DNA of 64,000 nucleotides from Exobacillus caeni (GTDB lineage: Bacteria; Bacillota; Bacilli; Bacillales; Guptibacillaceae). The notes beneath the pieces are model-generated. The model ran no database searches and was not told the DNA's origin. It was given only the letters and a program-made list of their open reading frames with translations. How positions within the stretch are numbered: the stretch's first letter is position 1; every line of letters begins with the position of its first letter. A program made the translations under genes and the position numbers. The stretch covers positions 1 through 64,000 of the forward strand of contig NZ_SWLG01000012.1 of NCBI RefSeq assembly GCF_005747095.1. Direction: 5' to 3'. Positions 25,543 to 34,589 of this stretch are shown here, piece by piece.

Positions 25543-26070
25543 ATGAAAAAAACATTAGTTATTGTTGCTCATCCCAATTTAACTGCTTCCGTCATCAACA
25601 AGACCTGGAAGGAACGAGTGATCCAGGAAACCGATATTATTGTGCATGATTTATATGCCAAATATCCGGACGGCAATATTGATGTCGCTTATGAACAACA
25701 ATTACTTCTTGAACATGATCGCATTGTTTTTCAATTCCCATTCTACTGGTACAGCAGTCCTTCTTTATTAAAGGAGTGGCAGGATGTTGTTCTAACTTAC
25801 GGATGGGCATTTGGATCAGAAGGAACGAAATTGCGGGGGAAGGAGTTTATGTTAGCCATTTCAACTGGAGGACCTGAAACTGCATATCAAGCTGGCGGGT
25901 CCAATCTTTTCAGCATGAGTGAGTTAACCAAACCCTTTCAGGCAACAGCTAACTTGACCGGAATGCGGTTCTTACCCACTTTTATGAAGCAGGGAGTTCG
26001 TTACTTTACGAATGAGGAAGTTCGTGAAAGTGCAGAAGCGTTTGTACATCATCTGAAAAATAACTATTAA
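25543..26070 (+). CDS. NAD(P)H oxidoreductase, flavodoxin-like quinone reductase family
   Basis: A 175-residue FMN/FAD-dependent NQO1/KefF-type enzyme. The flavin-binding start is LVIVAHPNL, followed by the hallmark QFPFYWYSSPSLLKEWQD and the AISTGGPETAY loop. Such enzymes reduce quinones by two electrons and protect against electrophiles. ATG 25543 is chosen because AAAGGAG lies seven bases upstream. It is the third member of the MarR block. A strong terminator follows. Confidence 0.88.
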   Translation: MKKTLVIVAHPNLTASVINKTWKERVIQETDIIVHDLYAKYPDGNIDVAYEQQLLLEHDRIVFQFPFYWYSSPSLLKEWQDVVLTYGWAFGSEGTKLRGKEFMLAISTGGPETAYQAGGSNLFSMSELTKPFQATANLTGMRFLPTFMKQGVRYFTNEEVRESAEAFVHHLKNNY

Positions 26071-26082
26071 AAAAGTGGAAGC

Positions 26083-26122
26083 GAAAAAGGGGCTGACATT
26101 TTTGAGTCAGTCCCCTTTTTCT
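26083..26122. terminator. bidirectional Rho-independent terminator
   Basis: GAAAAAGGGGCTGAC pairs with GTCAGTCCCCTTTTTC. It lies between the convergent quinone reductase and MFS genes. Confidence 0.88.
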
Positions 26123-26167
26123 TTAGATGGAACAGCGTCATAGTGTATGGGCATTAATGTGATTACC

Positions 26168-27595
26168 CTAAACCTGATCCAACTTTTCCTGATCAAGCCT
26201 TTCCAACTCTTCCTCTGAAGGTCGGCTATTTTTAATAAAGATGGATATGATCAGGCCGATCAGTGATAGTAATCCAACAACTATAAATGCGATTTTTGCA
26301 CCAAAGATATCTGGATTTGCGATGTCTGTCCCTGTCGCCGCATCTTCGGTTGTTGTCATCACCGTAACGAGAATCGCGGTTCCAACAGAAGCTGCGATTG
26401 ACCTCATTGTATTATCCATAGCTGCTCCGTGTGGAATAAGCCGTTTTGGCAACTGGTTGAGCCCCGCCGTAGCAATTGGCATCATCACCATCGATAAGCC
26501 GAACATCCGGATGCTATACATAATCATCATAAAAGCTAGCGACGTGGATGTATCGATTCTTATAAACGCAAACGTAGACAACATTATGATCGTTAGGCCA
26601 ACCATCACCAGCTTTTTCGCGCCGAATTTATCAAAAATACGACCTGTGATCGGTGACATGAATCCAGTGATCAATGCACCCGGTAAAAGTGCGATCCCAG
26701 CTTCAAAAGCAGTGAAGTCGCGCATGTTTTGCATATAAAGCGGAATTAGAGTTTCCACTCCGATTAAGCCCATGAACGTAATCATGCCAATGATAACCGC
26801 AAGCGGGAAAATGGAATAGGTGAACACTCTGAATTCCAGCATCGGGTGTTTTAGCTTTAATTGTCTTAGTATAAAGACCAGGAGGGTTACAAACCCTACT
26901 GCTAATGTCACGATAGTCATGCTATCCAACCAGCCGTTGTTTCCCGCTGAAGTGAAACCGTACAACAATCCACCGAAGCCGATCGAAGATAAGAACACCG
27001 ACGGGATATCCAATTTAGGCTTCCTTAATTCCGTAACATTTTTTAAGGCAAAATGCGCAATAATAATATCGATAATAGCAATTGGTAGAATTATAAAGAA
27101 TAACACTCTCCAGGAATAATTCTCTGTCACCCAACCGGATAAGGCTGGACCGATCGCCGGAGCAAACGAGATTACAAGTCCGATCAGCCCCATGGCTGAC
27201 CCGCGTTTATTTACAGGGAAGATTAGTAAAAATACCGTCTGCATCAGCGGCAGCATCACACCCGCACCAGCAGATTGGATAATCCTCCCGACCAATAACA
27301 TAGGAAAATTAGGAGCGACCCCTGCCACAAGTGTCCCAACAGCGAATACACTCATCGCTGTCATAAACAACTGCCTTGTTGTAAATCGTTCTAATAAAAA
27401 GGCGCTGACAGGGATCATTACCCCGTTTACGAGCATAAATACAGTTGTTAGCCACTGGCCAGTGTTTGCCGTGATCCCCATTTCTTCCATAATTGGTGGA
27501 ATCGCTGTGATCATTAAGGTTTGATTCAAAATTGCAATAAACGATCCTGCAAGCAACAATGCAACGATCGTCCTTTGGTTATAATCCTGTTTCAT
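26168..27595 (-). CDS. MFS multidrug exporter, DHA2 (14-TM) family
   Basis: A 475-residue drug:H+ antiporter of the EmrB/QacA type. Family marks are NQTLMITAIPPIMEEMG in helix 1, the GRIIQSAGAGVMLPL stretch (motif-C-adjacent) near residue 112, and WRVLFFIILPI between helices 5 and 6. The C-terminus is charged and cytoplasmic. GAGAGGG precedes the ATG. It is monocistronic and divergent from the tRNA-modification gene. The substrate cannot be read from the sequence. Confidence 0.9.
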   Translation of the reverse strand: MKQDYNQRTIVALLLAGSFIAILNQTLMITAIPPIMEEMGITANTGQWLTTVFMLVNGVMIPVSAFLLERFTTRQLFMTAMSVFAVGTLVAGVAPNFPMLLVGRIIQSAGAGVMLPLMQTVFLLIFPVNKRGSAMGLIGLVISFAPAIGPALSGWVTENYSWRVLFFIILPIAIIDIIIAHFALKNVTELRKPKLDIPSVFLSSIGFGGLLYGFTSAGNNGWLDSMTIVTLAVGFVTLLVFILRQLKLKHPMLEFRVFTYSIFPLAVIIGMITFMGLIGVETLIPLYMQNMRDFTAFEAGIALLPGALITGFMSPITGRIFDKFGAKKLVMVGLTIIMLSTFAFIRIDTSTSLAFMMIMYSIRMFGLSMVMMPIATAGLNQLPKRLIPHGAAMDNTMRSIAASVGTAILVTVMTTTEDAATGTDIANPDIFGAKIAFIVVGLLSLIGLIISIFIKNSRPSEEELERLDQEKLDQV

Positions 27596-27835
27596 CGGGT
27601 TTCCCTCTCATGTTCATTAAACTTAAAATCACTCATTTAGGATAAACGATTTGATAGTAATAATCTACAAATGTGATTGGTGAAATAAGGGAGTAGAACA
27701 TGAGTATATAAGATTTGAAAAAAAGTGCTTGAACATGGTATAAGTGTAAAGGAAGTAAAGACATCTTTGCTTTTTATTTTTGGGGCATACCGAGGTTTGT
27801 CCTGTTGCCCTGATAATGAGAGGATTGAATTTGAA

Positions 27836-28819
27836 ATGAAAGATAATTTTTGGCGTGAATTACCACGGCCGTTTTTTATATTGGCACCAATGGAAGATGT
27901 GACGGATGTTGTTTTTCGCCATGTCGTGAGCGAAGCAGCCAGGCCTGATGTGTTTTTCACAGAGTTTACGAACTCGGAAAGTTATTGTCATCCGGATGGG
28001 CGCCAGAGTGTGCGCGGGCGTTTGACTTATACAGAAGATGAACAACCGATCGTGGCTCATATATGGGGAGATAAGCCAGAATATTTCCGCGAGATGAGTA
28101 TCGGAATGGCAAAAGAAGGTTTCCGCGGTATTGATATCAATATGGGCTGTCCTGTTGCGAATGTGGCAGGGAATGGGAAGGGCTCAGGTCTTATCCGCCG
28201 TCCGGAACTTGCAGCCGAGCTGATACAAGCTGCAAAAGCAGGCGGGTTGCCAGTAAGCGTGAAGACAAGACTTGGCTACACAGATGTAGATGAATGGCAC
28301 GGCTGGCTCAAACACTTGTTGGAACAAGACATCGTTAACCTTTCTATCCATCTGCGGACAAGAAAGGAAATGAGTAAAGTGGATGCGCACTGGGAACTGA
28401 TTCCGGAGATCAAGAAACTTCGTGATGAGGTGGCACCAGATACCCTGTTGACGATCAATGGGGATATTCCTGACCGTCAAACCGGCCTTGAACTCGTTCG
28501 TCAAACCGGTGTGGATGGGGTTATGATCGGACGAGGTATCTTTACAAATCCATTTGCATTCGAAAAGGAGAAGAAAGAGCATAGCGACAAGGAATTGCTC
28601 GATCTCTTAAGATTGCATCTTGACCTCTTTGATCAATATACAGAGGAATTTGAATCCCGTCCATTCAAACCACTCCGTCGCTTCTTTAAGATATATGTTC
28701 GCGGGTTTCGCGGGGCAAGTGAATTAAGAAATCAATTGATGGAAACAGAGAATACGGATGAAGTTCGTACATTGCTTGAAAAGTTTGAGTCAAAGTATGT
28801 TGATAGGCAGCTTTCGTAA
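27836..28819 (+). CDS. tRNA-dihydrouridine synthase
   Basis: A 327-residue FMN enzyme reducing uridines in the tRNA D-arm. The TIM-barrel start is [33 protein letters not shown] holds the conserved N-x-G-C-P active-site segment (catalytic Cys). SVKTRLGY and [13 protein letters not shown] are the phosphate-binding regions. ATG 27836 is preferred to the open frame from 27725 because the family begins close to this Met and AGAGGA lies upstream. The sequence differs from canonical DusB/YacF and looks like an additional Dus common in Bacillus. Confidence 0.88.
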   Translation: MKDNFWRELPRPFFILAPMEDVTDVVFRHVVSEAARPDVFFTEFTNSESYCHPDGRQSVRGRLTYTEDEQPIVAHIWGDKPEYFREMSIGMAKEGFRGIDINMGCPVANVAGNGKGSGLIRRPELAAELIQAAKAGGLPVSVKTRLGYTDVDEWHGWLKHLLEQDIVNLSIHLRTRKEMSKVDAHWELIPEIKKLRDEVAPDTLLTINGDIPDRQTGLELVRQTGVDGVMIGRGIFTNPFAFEKEKKEHSDKELLDLLRLHLDLFDQYTEEFESRPFKPLRRFFKIYVRGFRGASELRNQLMETENTDEVRTLLEKFESKYVDRQLS

Positions 28820-28825
28820 ACACTG

Positions 28826-28945
28826 GTGCTATTGGAGGCGGAAGCGGTTGGTTTCGCTCCGGGATGCCGCTTTCCGCAGGTCGGACGGTTAGCCTTTCGC
28901 GGCGTAAAGCATAAGGGAGCTGACTGGTGTGTCAGCTTCCTGATT
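28826..28945. repeat. GC-rich intergenic repeat remnant with hairpin
   Basis: A locally GC-rich stretch (GGTTTCGCTCCGGGATGCCG, then TTTCGCGGCG). At 28915-28940 GGGAGCTGAC pairs with GTCAGCTTCC. It has the look of the GC-rich intergenic repeats common in Bacillus genomes. That identification comes from memory of such sequences, not from a second copy in this window. Confidence 0.3.
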
Positions 28946-28956
28946 CCATCATTATT

Positions 28957-29140
28957 AGAGGTCATCAGATCCGTTATTTGTGACAAATGGGCATTTTTAA
29001 AAAATTATAGGTCATCTGTTCCGTTATTCACCGCCAAAACGCCTATTTTTATTCGATTTTGAGCAAATAGCGGAACAAATGACCTCATTTTTTCTAAAAG
29101 TTGTGTTTTTATACGAATAGCGGATTATATGACCTATAAT
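28957..29140 (+). repeat. 184-bp nested palindromic repeat, copy A
   Basis: Built from four related half-sites of the type AGGTCATNTGTTCCGCTATT. Two read forward (about 28958-28980 and 29007-29030) and two read in reverse (29063-29088 and 29114-29138), so the whole can fold into nested stems. The reverse complement aligns along its length with 61274-61456. It has no coding function that I can see; open frames across it are by-products. Confidence 0.85.
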
Positions 29141-29287
29141 TCCTAATCCGGATGAAATGCATCACACTTCTGACTGAGTTACCATCGTTGGTTATAGATC
29201 TGATGTTCATCCTATTGTGTGTGGACAATCTGGACATGGAAGCGGTTGAGGACTGAGCACTGGTATCTTTAAATTATAAAATGACAA

Positions 29288-29331
29288 AGCACTCCAGGAT
29301 GTTGATACAACAATATCCTGGGGTGTTTTTT
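29288..29331 (+). terminator. stem-loop terminator
   Basis: AGCACTCCAGGAT pairs with ATCCTGGGGTG around a 13-base loop and is followed by TTTTTT. No gene precedes it directly: 28820-29287 holds only repeats. Confidence 0.7.
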
Positions 29332-29415
29332 ATCTTTGGAAACAAACAAGCGAGCCAACTTACGAAGTGACGCTTTTATTACATCATAGCCATAAAGTGA
29401 AAATAAATGATTAAA

Positions 29416-29499
29416 CTAGAGGGTACAAGAGTTGAAGTTAAGGAGTTGTTGTAGCAGCTCCTTTTTTGTTGAAGTAAAGAGCAGGATTGTCGAATAAAG
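29416..29499 (+). repeat. cassette intergenic repeat 1 (hairpin + right block)
   Basis: Contains a terminator hairpin (GGAGTTG...CAGCTCC then TTTTTT, 29442-29467) followed by the right block TTGAAGTAAAGAGCAGG. It is the first member of the family that separates the + strand genes up to 41.2 kb, and lies directly before the alpha/beta hydrolase gene. Confidence 0.6.
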
Positions 29500-29540
29500 A
29501 TGAGGAATAACAATTATAGACGATTCTTCAGGGGGGAATT

Positions 29541-30272
29541 ATGGCTAAAAGTGTTATTGGACAAAGGGTGAATGTAGAGGGAATTGAGCTATATTATGAA
29601 TATATAACAAGTTCTACTGATGATATAACGATAGTGTTTGAATCTGGTTATGGTTGGGATTTGAATAACTGGAATTCAATTAGGGAGGATGTCTCGAAGT
29701 TTGGCAATATGTTTTTGTACGATAGGGACGGTATTGGCAAAAGCGAGAAAAGTAATAAACCGAAACATAGTATACAAATTATCAAGAACCTTAGGATTCT
29801 TCTCAAAAAGGCAGAAATAAAACCACCATATCTACTCGTAGGACATTCCTTCGGGGGTGTAAATGTCAGATTATATGCTAGTAAATATCCAGAAGAAGTT
29901 GCAGGGATAATTCTTTTAGACTCCGTTCATGAAGATCAAAATAAGAAGATGGTTCCGTTTTTTACTGAGAAAGTTCGAAAAGAGTATTTAGGTCAATTTG
30001 CAGTGGAGGCTACGCTAAATGAATTTGAAGAAAGTTTGGAGCAAGTAAGAGGAGTAACGCTTGGAAGCATTCCGCTTCTCGTGATCACTGGTGGGACACA
30101 GTCACATCATACTACACAATCTATGGCTCTATGGATGAATTTTCAGACTGAACTTGCCCGTCTATCCTCAAAAGGCAATCATCTTATCATCAAAGAAGCT
30201 GGACACGCTATCCATATTGATGAACCTAAAATAGTTATTAATGTTATTAAGGAAATGATAGAGAAGTTATAA
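29541..30272 (+). CDS. alpha/beta hydrolase
   Basis: A 243-residue alpha/beta-hydrolase-fold enzyme. The nucleophile elbow is G-H-S-F-G-G at about residues 101-106 (Ser nucleophile), the acid is probably in ILLDSVHED or the later VITGG region, and the catalytic His lies in AGHAIHID near 227. An oxyanion-hole segment ESGYGWD is near residue 34. No signal peptide. The substrate is unknown. GGGGGGAA precedes ATG 29541. It is the first gene of the repeat-separated array. Confidence 0.88.
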   Translation: MAKSVIGQRVNVEGIELYYEYITSSTDDITIVFESGYGWDLNNWNSIREDVSKFGNMFLYDRDGIGKSEKSNKPKHSIQIIKNLRILLKKAEIKPPYLLVGHSFGGVNVRLYASKYPEEVAGIILLDSVHEDQNKKMVPFFTEKVRKEYLGQFAVEATLNEFEESLEQVRGVTLGSIPLLVITGGTQSHHTTQSMALWMNFQTELARLSSKGNHLIIKEAGHAIHIDEPKIVINVIKEMIEKL

Positions 30273-30283
30273 ATCTTTCTTCT

Positions 30284-30360
30284 GTTAAAGGGTGCGTTTC
30301 TCCGAGAAGGAGACCGTACCTTTCTTATTGAAGTAACAGGGCAGGTTCGTTTGACAATAA
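30284..30360 (+). repeat. cassette intergenic repeat 2 (hairpin + right block)
   Basis: TTAAAGGGTGCG opens the element. GGTGCGTTTCTCC pairs with GGAGACCGTACC and CTTTCTT follows, then the right block TTGAAGTAACAGGGCAGGTT. The hairpin sequence differs from copy 1 but position and structure are the same. Confidence 0.6.
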
Positions 30361-30386
30361 ATAGATTTTATATGGGAGGAAATCAA

Positions 30387-30848
30387 GTGAATATCAGACT
30401 TGCTGAAGCAAAAGACATAAAACAATTAATCAAAATGAGGTGGGATAATACCATTGAATTTGATGAGAGCAAAAAAGACGAGTCCTATGAAGATTTTGAA
30501 AAGGAATGTCAAACATTTCTTGAAAATGCGCTAAGTAGTAGCCAGTGGTATATTTGGGTTGCCGAGGATAAGGAGGAAATTGCTTCACATATCTACGTAG
30601 AATTAATACAAAAAGTGCCGCGCCCTGGTAGAATAACTCAACCATTTGCATATATGACCAACGTGTACACCATTCCAGAGTACCGAAATGCAGGCGTTGG
30701 CAGTAAATTATTAAGTACAATAAACAAGTGGATCAGGGAAAACAATTATGAATTTGTTATTGTATGGCCCAGTGAAGAATCCATCCATTATTATCAGAAA
30801 AATGGTTATGTCCATTGCACGGAACCCATGGAATATTTTCCATCTTAA
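30387..30848 (+). CDS. GNAT-family N-acetyltransferase
   Basis: A 153-residue acetyltransferase. The acetyl-CoA loop is VYTIPEYRNAGVGSKLLSTI near residue 95 and the C-terminal ESIHYYQKNGYV is typical. The start is taken as GTG 30387 because GGGAGGA lies at 30374-30380; the open frame reaches back to 30351 without a better site and into the preceding repeat. The substrate is unknown. Confidence 0.85.
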   Translation: MNIRLAEAKDIKQLIKMRWDNTIEFDESKKDESYEDFEKECQTFLENALSSSQWYIWVAEDKEEIASHIYVELIQKVPRPGRITQPFAYMTNVYTIPEYRNAGVGSKLLSTINKWIRENNYEFVIVWPSEESIHYYQKNGYVHCTEPMEYFPS

Positions 30849-30868
30849 GTAACGGGGGCAATTGATAA
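30846..30868 (+). repeat. cassette intergenic repeat, short right block
   Basis: TTAAGTAACGGGGGCAATTG overlaps the stop codon of the acetyltransferase and matches the right-block core AAGTAACGGGGCAGG. The left block and hairpin are absent. Confidence 0.45.
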
Positions 30869-30923
30869 AAAATGACTGTCGCGTTAACAGTTATAACGAG
30901 TGTAATTAAAGAAGGAAAGTAGG

Positions 30924-31691
30924 ATGACAAAAATGAACCTGAAACAATTCGAACAATATATCCAAAAGCTTTTTACTGAAGAGTTATTAGAAGAATTTCA
31001 TGACGATTACGGCTTTACCGATAAATCGAACGATTCAATTTCAAAAATTGGGTATTCAACAAATTTATCTATCGAAACAATTGAAAAAGCTGCCGAGAAC
31101 AATGTTGACTTGATGGTCACTCACCATGATGCATGGGATTTTATTTATGGATTAAAAGAGGAATGCCTCAATAAATTAGAGGAATACAATATCAGTCACT
31201 TTTGGATACATGGTCCACTGGATTTTGTTGACTTTGGAACTAGTACTTCTCTTATGAAGGTTATGGGTATTGACCGTGTGATTAAATACTCAGCCTATGA
31301 TAATGGGGAGATGCCTGGTGTAGGTGAATTTAGTAAACCTATTGATTTTAATGTTGTAGTTCAAAGGCTGAGAAATAAGTTAGAGGAACCAGTCAGGTTT
31401 TGGAAAAATAACGAAAAACAGGTGAAGAAGGTTGGAGTATTAACCGGGGCAGGACATTCTTCTACCAATATTAAAATGGCAGTTGATGAGGGTTGTGATA
31501 CATATGTAACTGGAGAAGCAACTTTATACACCATTCAATATGCCAAATTCGCGGGGATCAACCTTTTAGTAGGCAGTCACACTTTCACAGAAATTTTCGG
31601 CGTGGAAAGTTTAGTAAATAAAATTCAGGGATTAGATACAGGCATTAAAATTATTGAATTAAAGGAAAAACACTTTGAGTTGAATCATTGA
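30924..31691 (+). CDS. NIF3-like dinuclear metal protein
   Basis: A 255-residue member of the NIF3/YqfO/DUF34 family. The metal-binding signature is VTHHDAWDF near residue 65, with further ligands expected in VGVLTGAGHSS and VGSHTFTE (His and Glu) towards the C-terminus. Members form hexamers and bind two metals; their biochemical role is still debated. At 255 residues it lacks the inserted PII-like domain of B. subtilis YqfO. GAAGGAAAG precedes ATG 30924. It lies within the cassette-like array, unlike the housekeeping copy usually found next to the tRNA methyltransferase TrmK. Confidence 0.82.
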   Translation: MTKMNLKQFEQYIQKLFTEELLEEFHDDYGFTDKSNDSISKIGYSTNLSIETIEKAAENNVDLMVTHHDAWDFIYGLKEECLNKLEEYNISHFWIHGPLDFVDFGTSTSLMKVMGIDRVIKYSAYDNGEMPGVGEFSKPIDFNVVVQRLRNKLEEPVRFWKNNEKQVKKVGVLTGAGHSSTNIKMAVDEGCDTYVTGEATLYTIQYAKFAGINLLVGSHTFTEIFGVESLVNKIQGLDTGIKIIELKEKHFELNH

Positions 31692-31693
31692 TT

Positions 31694-31752
31694 TTAAATG
31701 CAAGAGTTGAAGATCCAGGAGTTGTCGGTAGTTGGGTTAACCAGGTTAACAA
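31694..31752 (+). repeat. cassette intergenic repeat 3 (degenerate)
   Basis: CAAGAGTTGAAGATCCAGGAGTTGTC matches repeat 1 (first part ACAAGAGTTGAAG), but the hairpin partner is decayed. It starts three bases after the NIF3 stop. Confidence 0.45.
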
Positions 31753-31824
31753 GTGGGAAGTAGATTGGTTCTCGTTGCTAACCTTAATGAGATGTTTAAT
31801 TAAAGATGAAATATTAAGGGGTAT

Positions 31825-32832
31825 ATGAAAGTGGTTGATTTTCAATTGTTTAAAAAGTTATGTGTCGAGTCCAAACTCGGAGAAATAATTGGGGTTCCAA
31901 TATCAATATCAGGTGGTCTTTTGCATAAGATGTTTGCGGTTGAAACGAATAAAGGAAAATATGCTATTAAAATCTTAAATCCCCAAATTATGAAAAGACC
32001 TGATGCAATGAATAATTATATTAATTCAGAGAGAATCGCTAATTTGGTATCAAAGAAAGTACCTGCTGCCCCAGCAAAAATAATCAATGGTGACTTTATT
32101 CTAAAAAAAGATAGTCACTTCTATATGGTCTTCGATTGGGTAGAGGGGCAAACTCTTAAACCAGCTTTCATTAGTTGTAGACATAGTGAAAAGATAGGTT
32201 CTTTACTCGCTGCTATACATAGGACAGATTTTTCGGAGATTAATATAGAAGAAGATTTAGAAAACAATGAACAGACCATCGACTGGAATTATTACTTCCA
32301 TGAAGGACAAAAAAGTAATGCTGAATGGATTGAATTAATGATTGGAAATGTTGATAAACTTTATGAATGGAGTTCGTTAGCAAACAAAGCGAACAAGTTA
32401 CTTTCATCAAATTTTGTTATTAGCCATAGGGATTTGGATCCAAAAAATGTTCTATGGTATCAAGATAACCCAGTATTAATTGATTGGGAGTCAGCAGGTC
32501 ATGTGAATCCAATGCACGATTTAGTAGAAACAGCACTATACTGGTCTGAGGATGAGACAGGATACGTGGATAAAGAAAGGTTTTTTGCTTTTATAAATGG
32601 TTATAAAAAGATCAACGGAGAAATTAAGGCAGACTGGCCTACTGTGTTAGAAAATGGCTATTTAGGAAAACTAGGTTGGCTTGAATACAATTTAAAGCGT
32701 TCTTTGTGGATTGAATGTACGAATAAAGAAGAACAAATGATGGGTACGGCACAAGTAATAGGAACAATAAAGGAAATAAACGATTATGCTGAGAAAAGTT
32801 CAAAATTAGTAGACTGGCTTGATTCACTATAG
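31825..32832 (+). CDS. phosphotransferase, APH/choline-kinase-like
   Basis: A 335-residue protein-kinase-fold phosphotransferase. The catalytic loop is ISHRDLDPKNVLW (Asp catalytic, Asn metal) near residues 200-212 and the metal-binding motif is LIDWESAG near 222. The N-lobe has the ATP-lysine strand KYAIKILN. It could phosphorylate an aminoglycoside, a hydroxylated metabolite or another small molecule; sequence alone does not say. The start ATG 31825 has AAGGGG upstream. It is followed immediately by repeat 4. Confidence 0.82.
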   Translation: MKVVDFQLFKKLCVESKLGEIIGVPISISGGLLHKMFAVETNKGKYAIKILNPQIMKRPDAMNNYINSERIANLVSKKVPAAPAKIINGDFILKKDSHFYMVFDWVEGQTLKPAFISCRHSEKIGSLLAAIHRTDFSEINIEEDLENNEQTIDWNYYFHEGQKSNAEWIELMIGNVDKLYEWSSLANKANKLLSSNFVISHRDLDPKNVLWYQDNPVLIDWESAGHVNPMHDLVETALYWSEDETGYVDKERFFAFINGYKKINGEIKADWPTVLENGYLGKLGWLEYNLKRSLWIECTNKEEQMMGTAQVIGTIKEINDYAEKSSKLVDWLDSL

Positions 32833-32910
32833 GGTTGCGATTGTTTAAGATCAGGAGTTATTGCAGCAGCTCACATCTTATTGAGCTAAAGGACAGGTAC
32901 GTGTATTAAG
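32829..32910 (+). repeat. cassette intergenic repeat 4 (complete: left block, hairpin, right block)
   Basis: Left block GGGTTGCGATTGTTTAAGAT, hairpin GGAGTTATTGCAGCAGCTC, right block TTGAGCTAAAGGACAGGTAC. It begins inside the stop codon region of the preceding gene. The left block is nearly the same as at 37007 and 40889. Confidence 0.65.
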
Positions 32911-32975
32911 CCTTTTTTATTTATACAAAAAAATTAGAATTATGCACTATCTTGAATGGGGGGAAGTTAAGTATA

Positions 32976-33188
32976 TTGAAAAAAATCATAGAAGGAATAA
33001 TTTATTTTTTGATTACAGTTTTAATTTTCATCGTCTTATGGAAAGTTACAGGGAAAGTTTGGGAGGAATTTGTTCCTTTGAATTATAAAACAAATTTAAT
33101 AGGATTTATTTTTGTAACTCCAATAGTTATCATACTTTCATTTAGTCTATCTAGTATGATTTTTCATTTTATAAGGAAATCCGATTAA
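32976..33188 (+). CDS. small two-helix membrane protein
   Basis: A 70-residue protein with two hydrophobic helices (about 4-24 and 37-60) and a conserved-looking W-K-V-T-G-K-V-W-E-E-F loop. The TTG at 32976 starts LKKIIEGIIYF and has GGGGGGAAG 12 bases upstream; an in-frame TTG at 32952 is the alternative. No family recognised. It occupies one slot in the repeat-separated array. Confidence 0.5.
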   Translation: MKKIIEGIIYFLITVLIFIVLWKVTGKVWEEFVPLNYKTNLIGFIFVTPIVIILSFSLSSMIFHFIRKSD

Positions 33189-33235
33189 AGTTTTTATTGT
33201 TTAACGGGGACTTTAGTTTGAAACGAAAATAAGTT
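33188..33235 (+). repeat. cassette intergenic repeat, right block
   Basis: TTTTTATTGTTTAACGGGGA then CTTTAGTTTGAAACG. It matches the right-block pattern TTATTGAAGTAACGGGGCAG and begins at the stop codon of the small membrane protein. Confidence 0.5.
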
Positions 33236-33242
33236 AAGACCA

Positions 33243-33282
33243 AAAAAGGGGGCACTAAACTATCTTAGTGCTCCCTTTAATT
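33243..33282 (+). terminator. Rho-independent terminator
   Basis: AAAGGGGGCACTAA pairs with TTAGTGCTCCCTTT (one G-U), followed by AATTT. Confidence 0.8.
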
Positions 33283-33369
33283 TAATTATATCACTCTCGG
33301 TGTTGAATTTTCAGTCTTTTTTATTTTGAAATAATTGTTAGCATTAAGGTAGCAAAAAGGAGGGATTTT

Positions 33370-34392
33370 ATGATCGGAGGTTATGCAACATCTAAGGATA
33401 CATCAAGTTTCTTAGAAAAGTACAGGATTGTAAAAAAGGAAACTCCCTGGTTTTGTATCTCCCCAATTGCCATTGGTACACATTTAGGTAATATGGATCA
33501 AACGGATTCTGAACTTTATCAAACATCGATTGAGTATGGATTAAAAAACGGCATAAACTTTATAGACACAGCGATTAACTATCGAGGAATGCGTTCCGAG
33601 CGGGATATAGGCATTGTTATTTCACGCCTAATAAGTGAAGGGCTTCTATTGCGCAGCGAATTTGTAATTTCCTCCAAGGCTGGAATTATTCCCGGGGATA
33701 TTGATGCAGGACTTGTACCTAAAGATTATTTACAAAAAGTACTCCTTGATCAAGGAGTTTTACAGGTATCCGATTTAAATATCGTCGAACACCACCGTCA
33801 CGTTTTGGCTCCTTCTTACTATGAGTTTGCGATTGAGCAGAGCAAGACACATCTTGGTTTAGAGACAATTGATATTCATTACATACATAATCCTGAGATT
33901 TCAATGGAGGTTCTGGGAGAAGAAGATTTTTATAAAAAACTTGAACCGTTATTTTTATTTTACGAAGACCAAGTTAGAAAAGGAAATATTCGTTTTTACG
34001 GGTTTGCAACTTGGAATAGTCTTATATGTGATCCCAACGAGAAAGGTTACATTTCATTAGGAAAAGTTGTGGATGTGGTAAAGGAACTGATTGGAGAGAA
34101 TCACCATTTCAAATTTATTCAATGTCCTTTTAACAGCGTTATGGATGAAGCTAAACATAAGAAAACGCAACTGGTAAATCAAAACCCTTCTTCAGTTTTA
34201 GAAGCTGCAAACCAACTGGATTTAACAGTAGTGACAAGCGCTCCTTTTAATTCAGGTAAATTAATTAGCACAGATAAAATTCCAGACACTGAAATCCAAT
34301 CAATTTTAAATGAACCAGAAATCCGGTCGGTAATGGTGGGGATGAAAAATCTTAGAAATGTGATTAACAATCTTAAATTGATAAAGAAATAA
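33370..34392 (+). CDS. aldo/keto reductase
   Basis: A 340-residue TIM-barrel NADP-dependent oxidoreductase. The active-site Asp/Tyr region is FIDTAINYRGMRSERDIG near residues 56-73, ISSKAGI supplies the active-site Lys, and IDIHYIHNPE the active-site His. The C-terminal SVMVGMKNLRNVINN is the usual cofactor-binding end. At 340 residues it is longer than the 270-300 of minimal AKRs because of an N-terminal extension and a loop near 95-130. AAGGAGGG precedes ATG 33370. The substrate is unknown. Confidence 0.85.
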   Translation: MIGGYATSKDTSSFLEKYRIVKKETPWFCISPIAIGTHLGNMDQTDSELYQTSIEYGLKNGINFIDTAINYRGMRSERDIGIVISRLISEGLLLRSEFVISSKAGIIPGDIDAGLVPKDYLQKVLLDQGVLQVSDLNIVEHHRHVLAPSYYEFAIEQSKTHLGLETIDIHYIHNPEISMEVLGEEDFYKKLEPLFLFYEDQVRKGNIRFYGFATWNSLICDPNEKGYISLGKVVDVVKELIGENHHFKFIQCPFNSVMDEAKHKKTQLVNQNPSSVLEAANQLDLTVVTSAPFNSGKLISTDKIPDTEIQSILNEPEIRSVMVGMKNLRNVINNLKLIKK

Positions 34393-34404
34393 CCATTTTA
34401 TCTT

Positions 34405-34475
34405 CAACTAAAGGTTGCAATAGTTAAAAATCAATCAGCTGGTATCCAACGATGCCAGTTTCTTTTTTACGATCG
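34405..34475 (+). repeat. cassette intergenic repeat 5 (left block + alternative hairpin)
   Basis: Left block ACTAAAGGTTGCAATAGTTA, then CAGCTGGTATCCAACGATGC and CAGTTTCTTTTTT: CTGGTATC pairs with GATGCCAG. The same hairpin type occurs at 37091 and 40918, so the array uses at least two interchangeable hairpin modules. Confidence 0.6.
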
Positions 34476-34589
34476 GTTAATACTGTATTACCAAGATTTT
34501 TGGAAGTTTGTAAAATAGGCAGGAATTGATAAATGATTTCCAGAATGTGTAAGAGTTGTAAAAATTCATTTATCGAGAGGAGTAAAAAT

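Noticed and set aside
28826-29062. 78-codon + frame after the tRNA-dihydrouridine synthase gene
   Set aside because: It lies across the GC-rich remnant and the palindromic repeat; no RBS.
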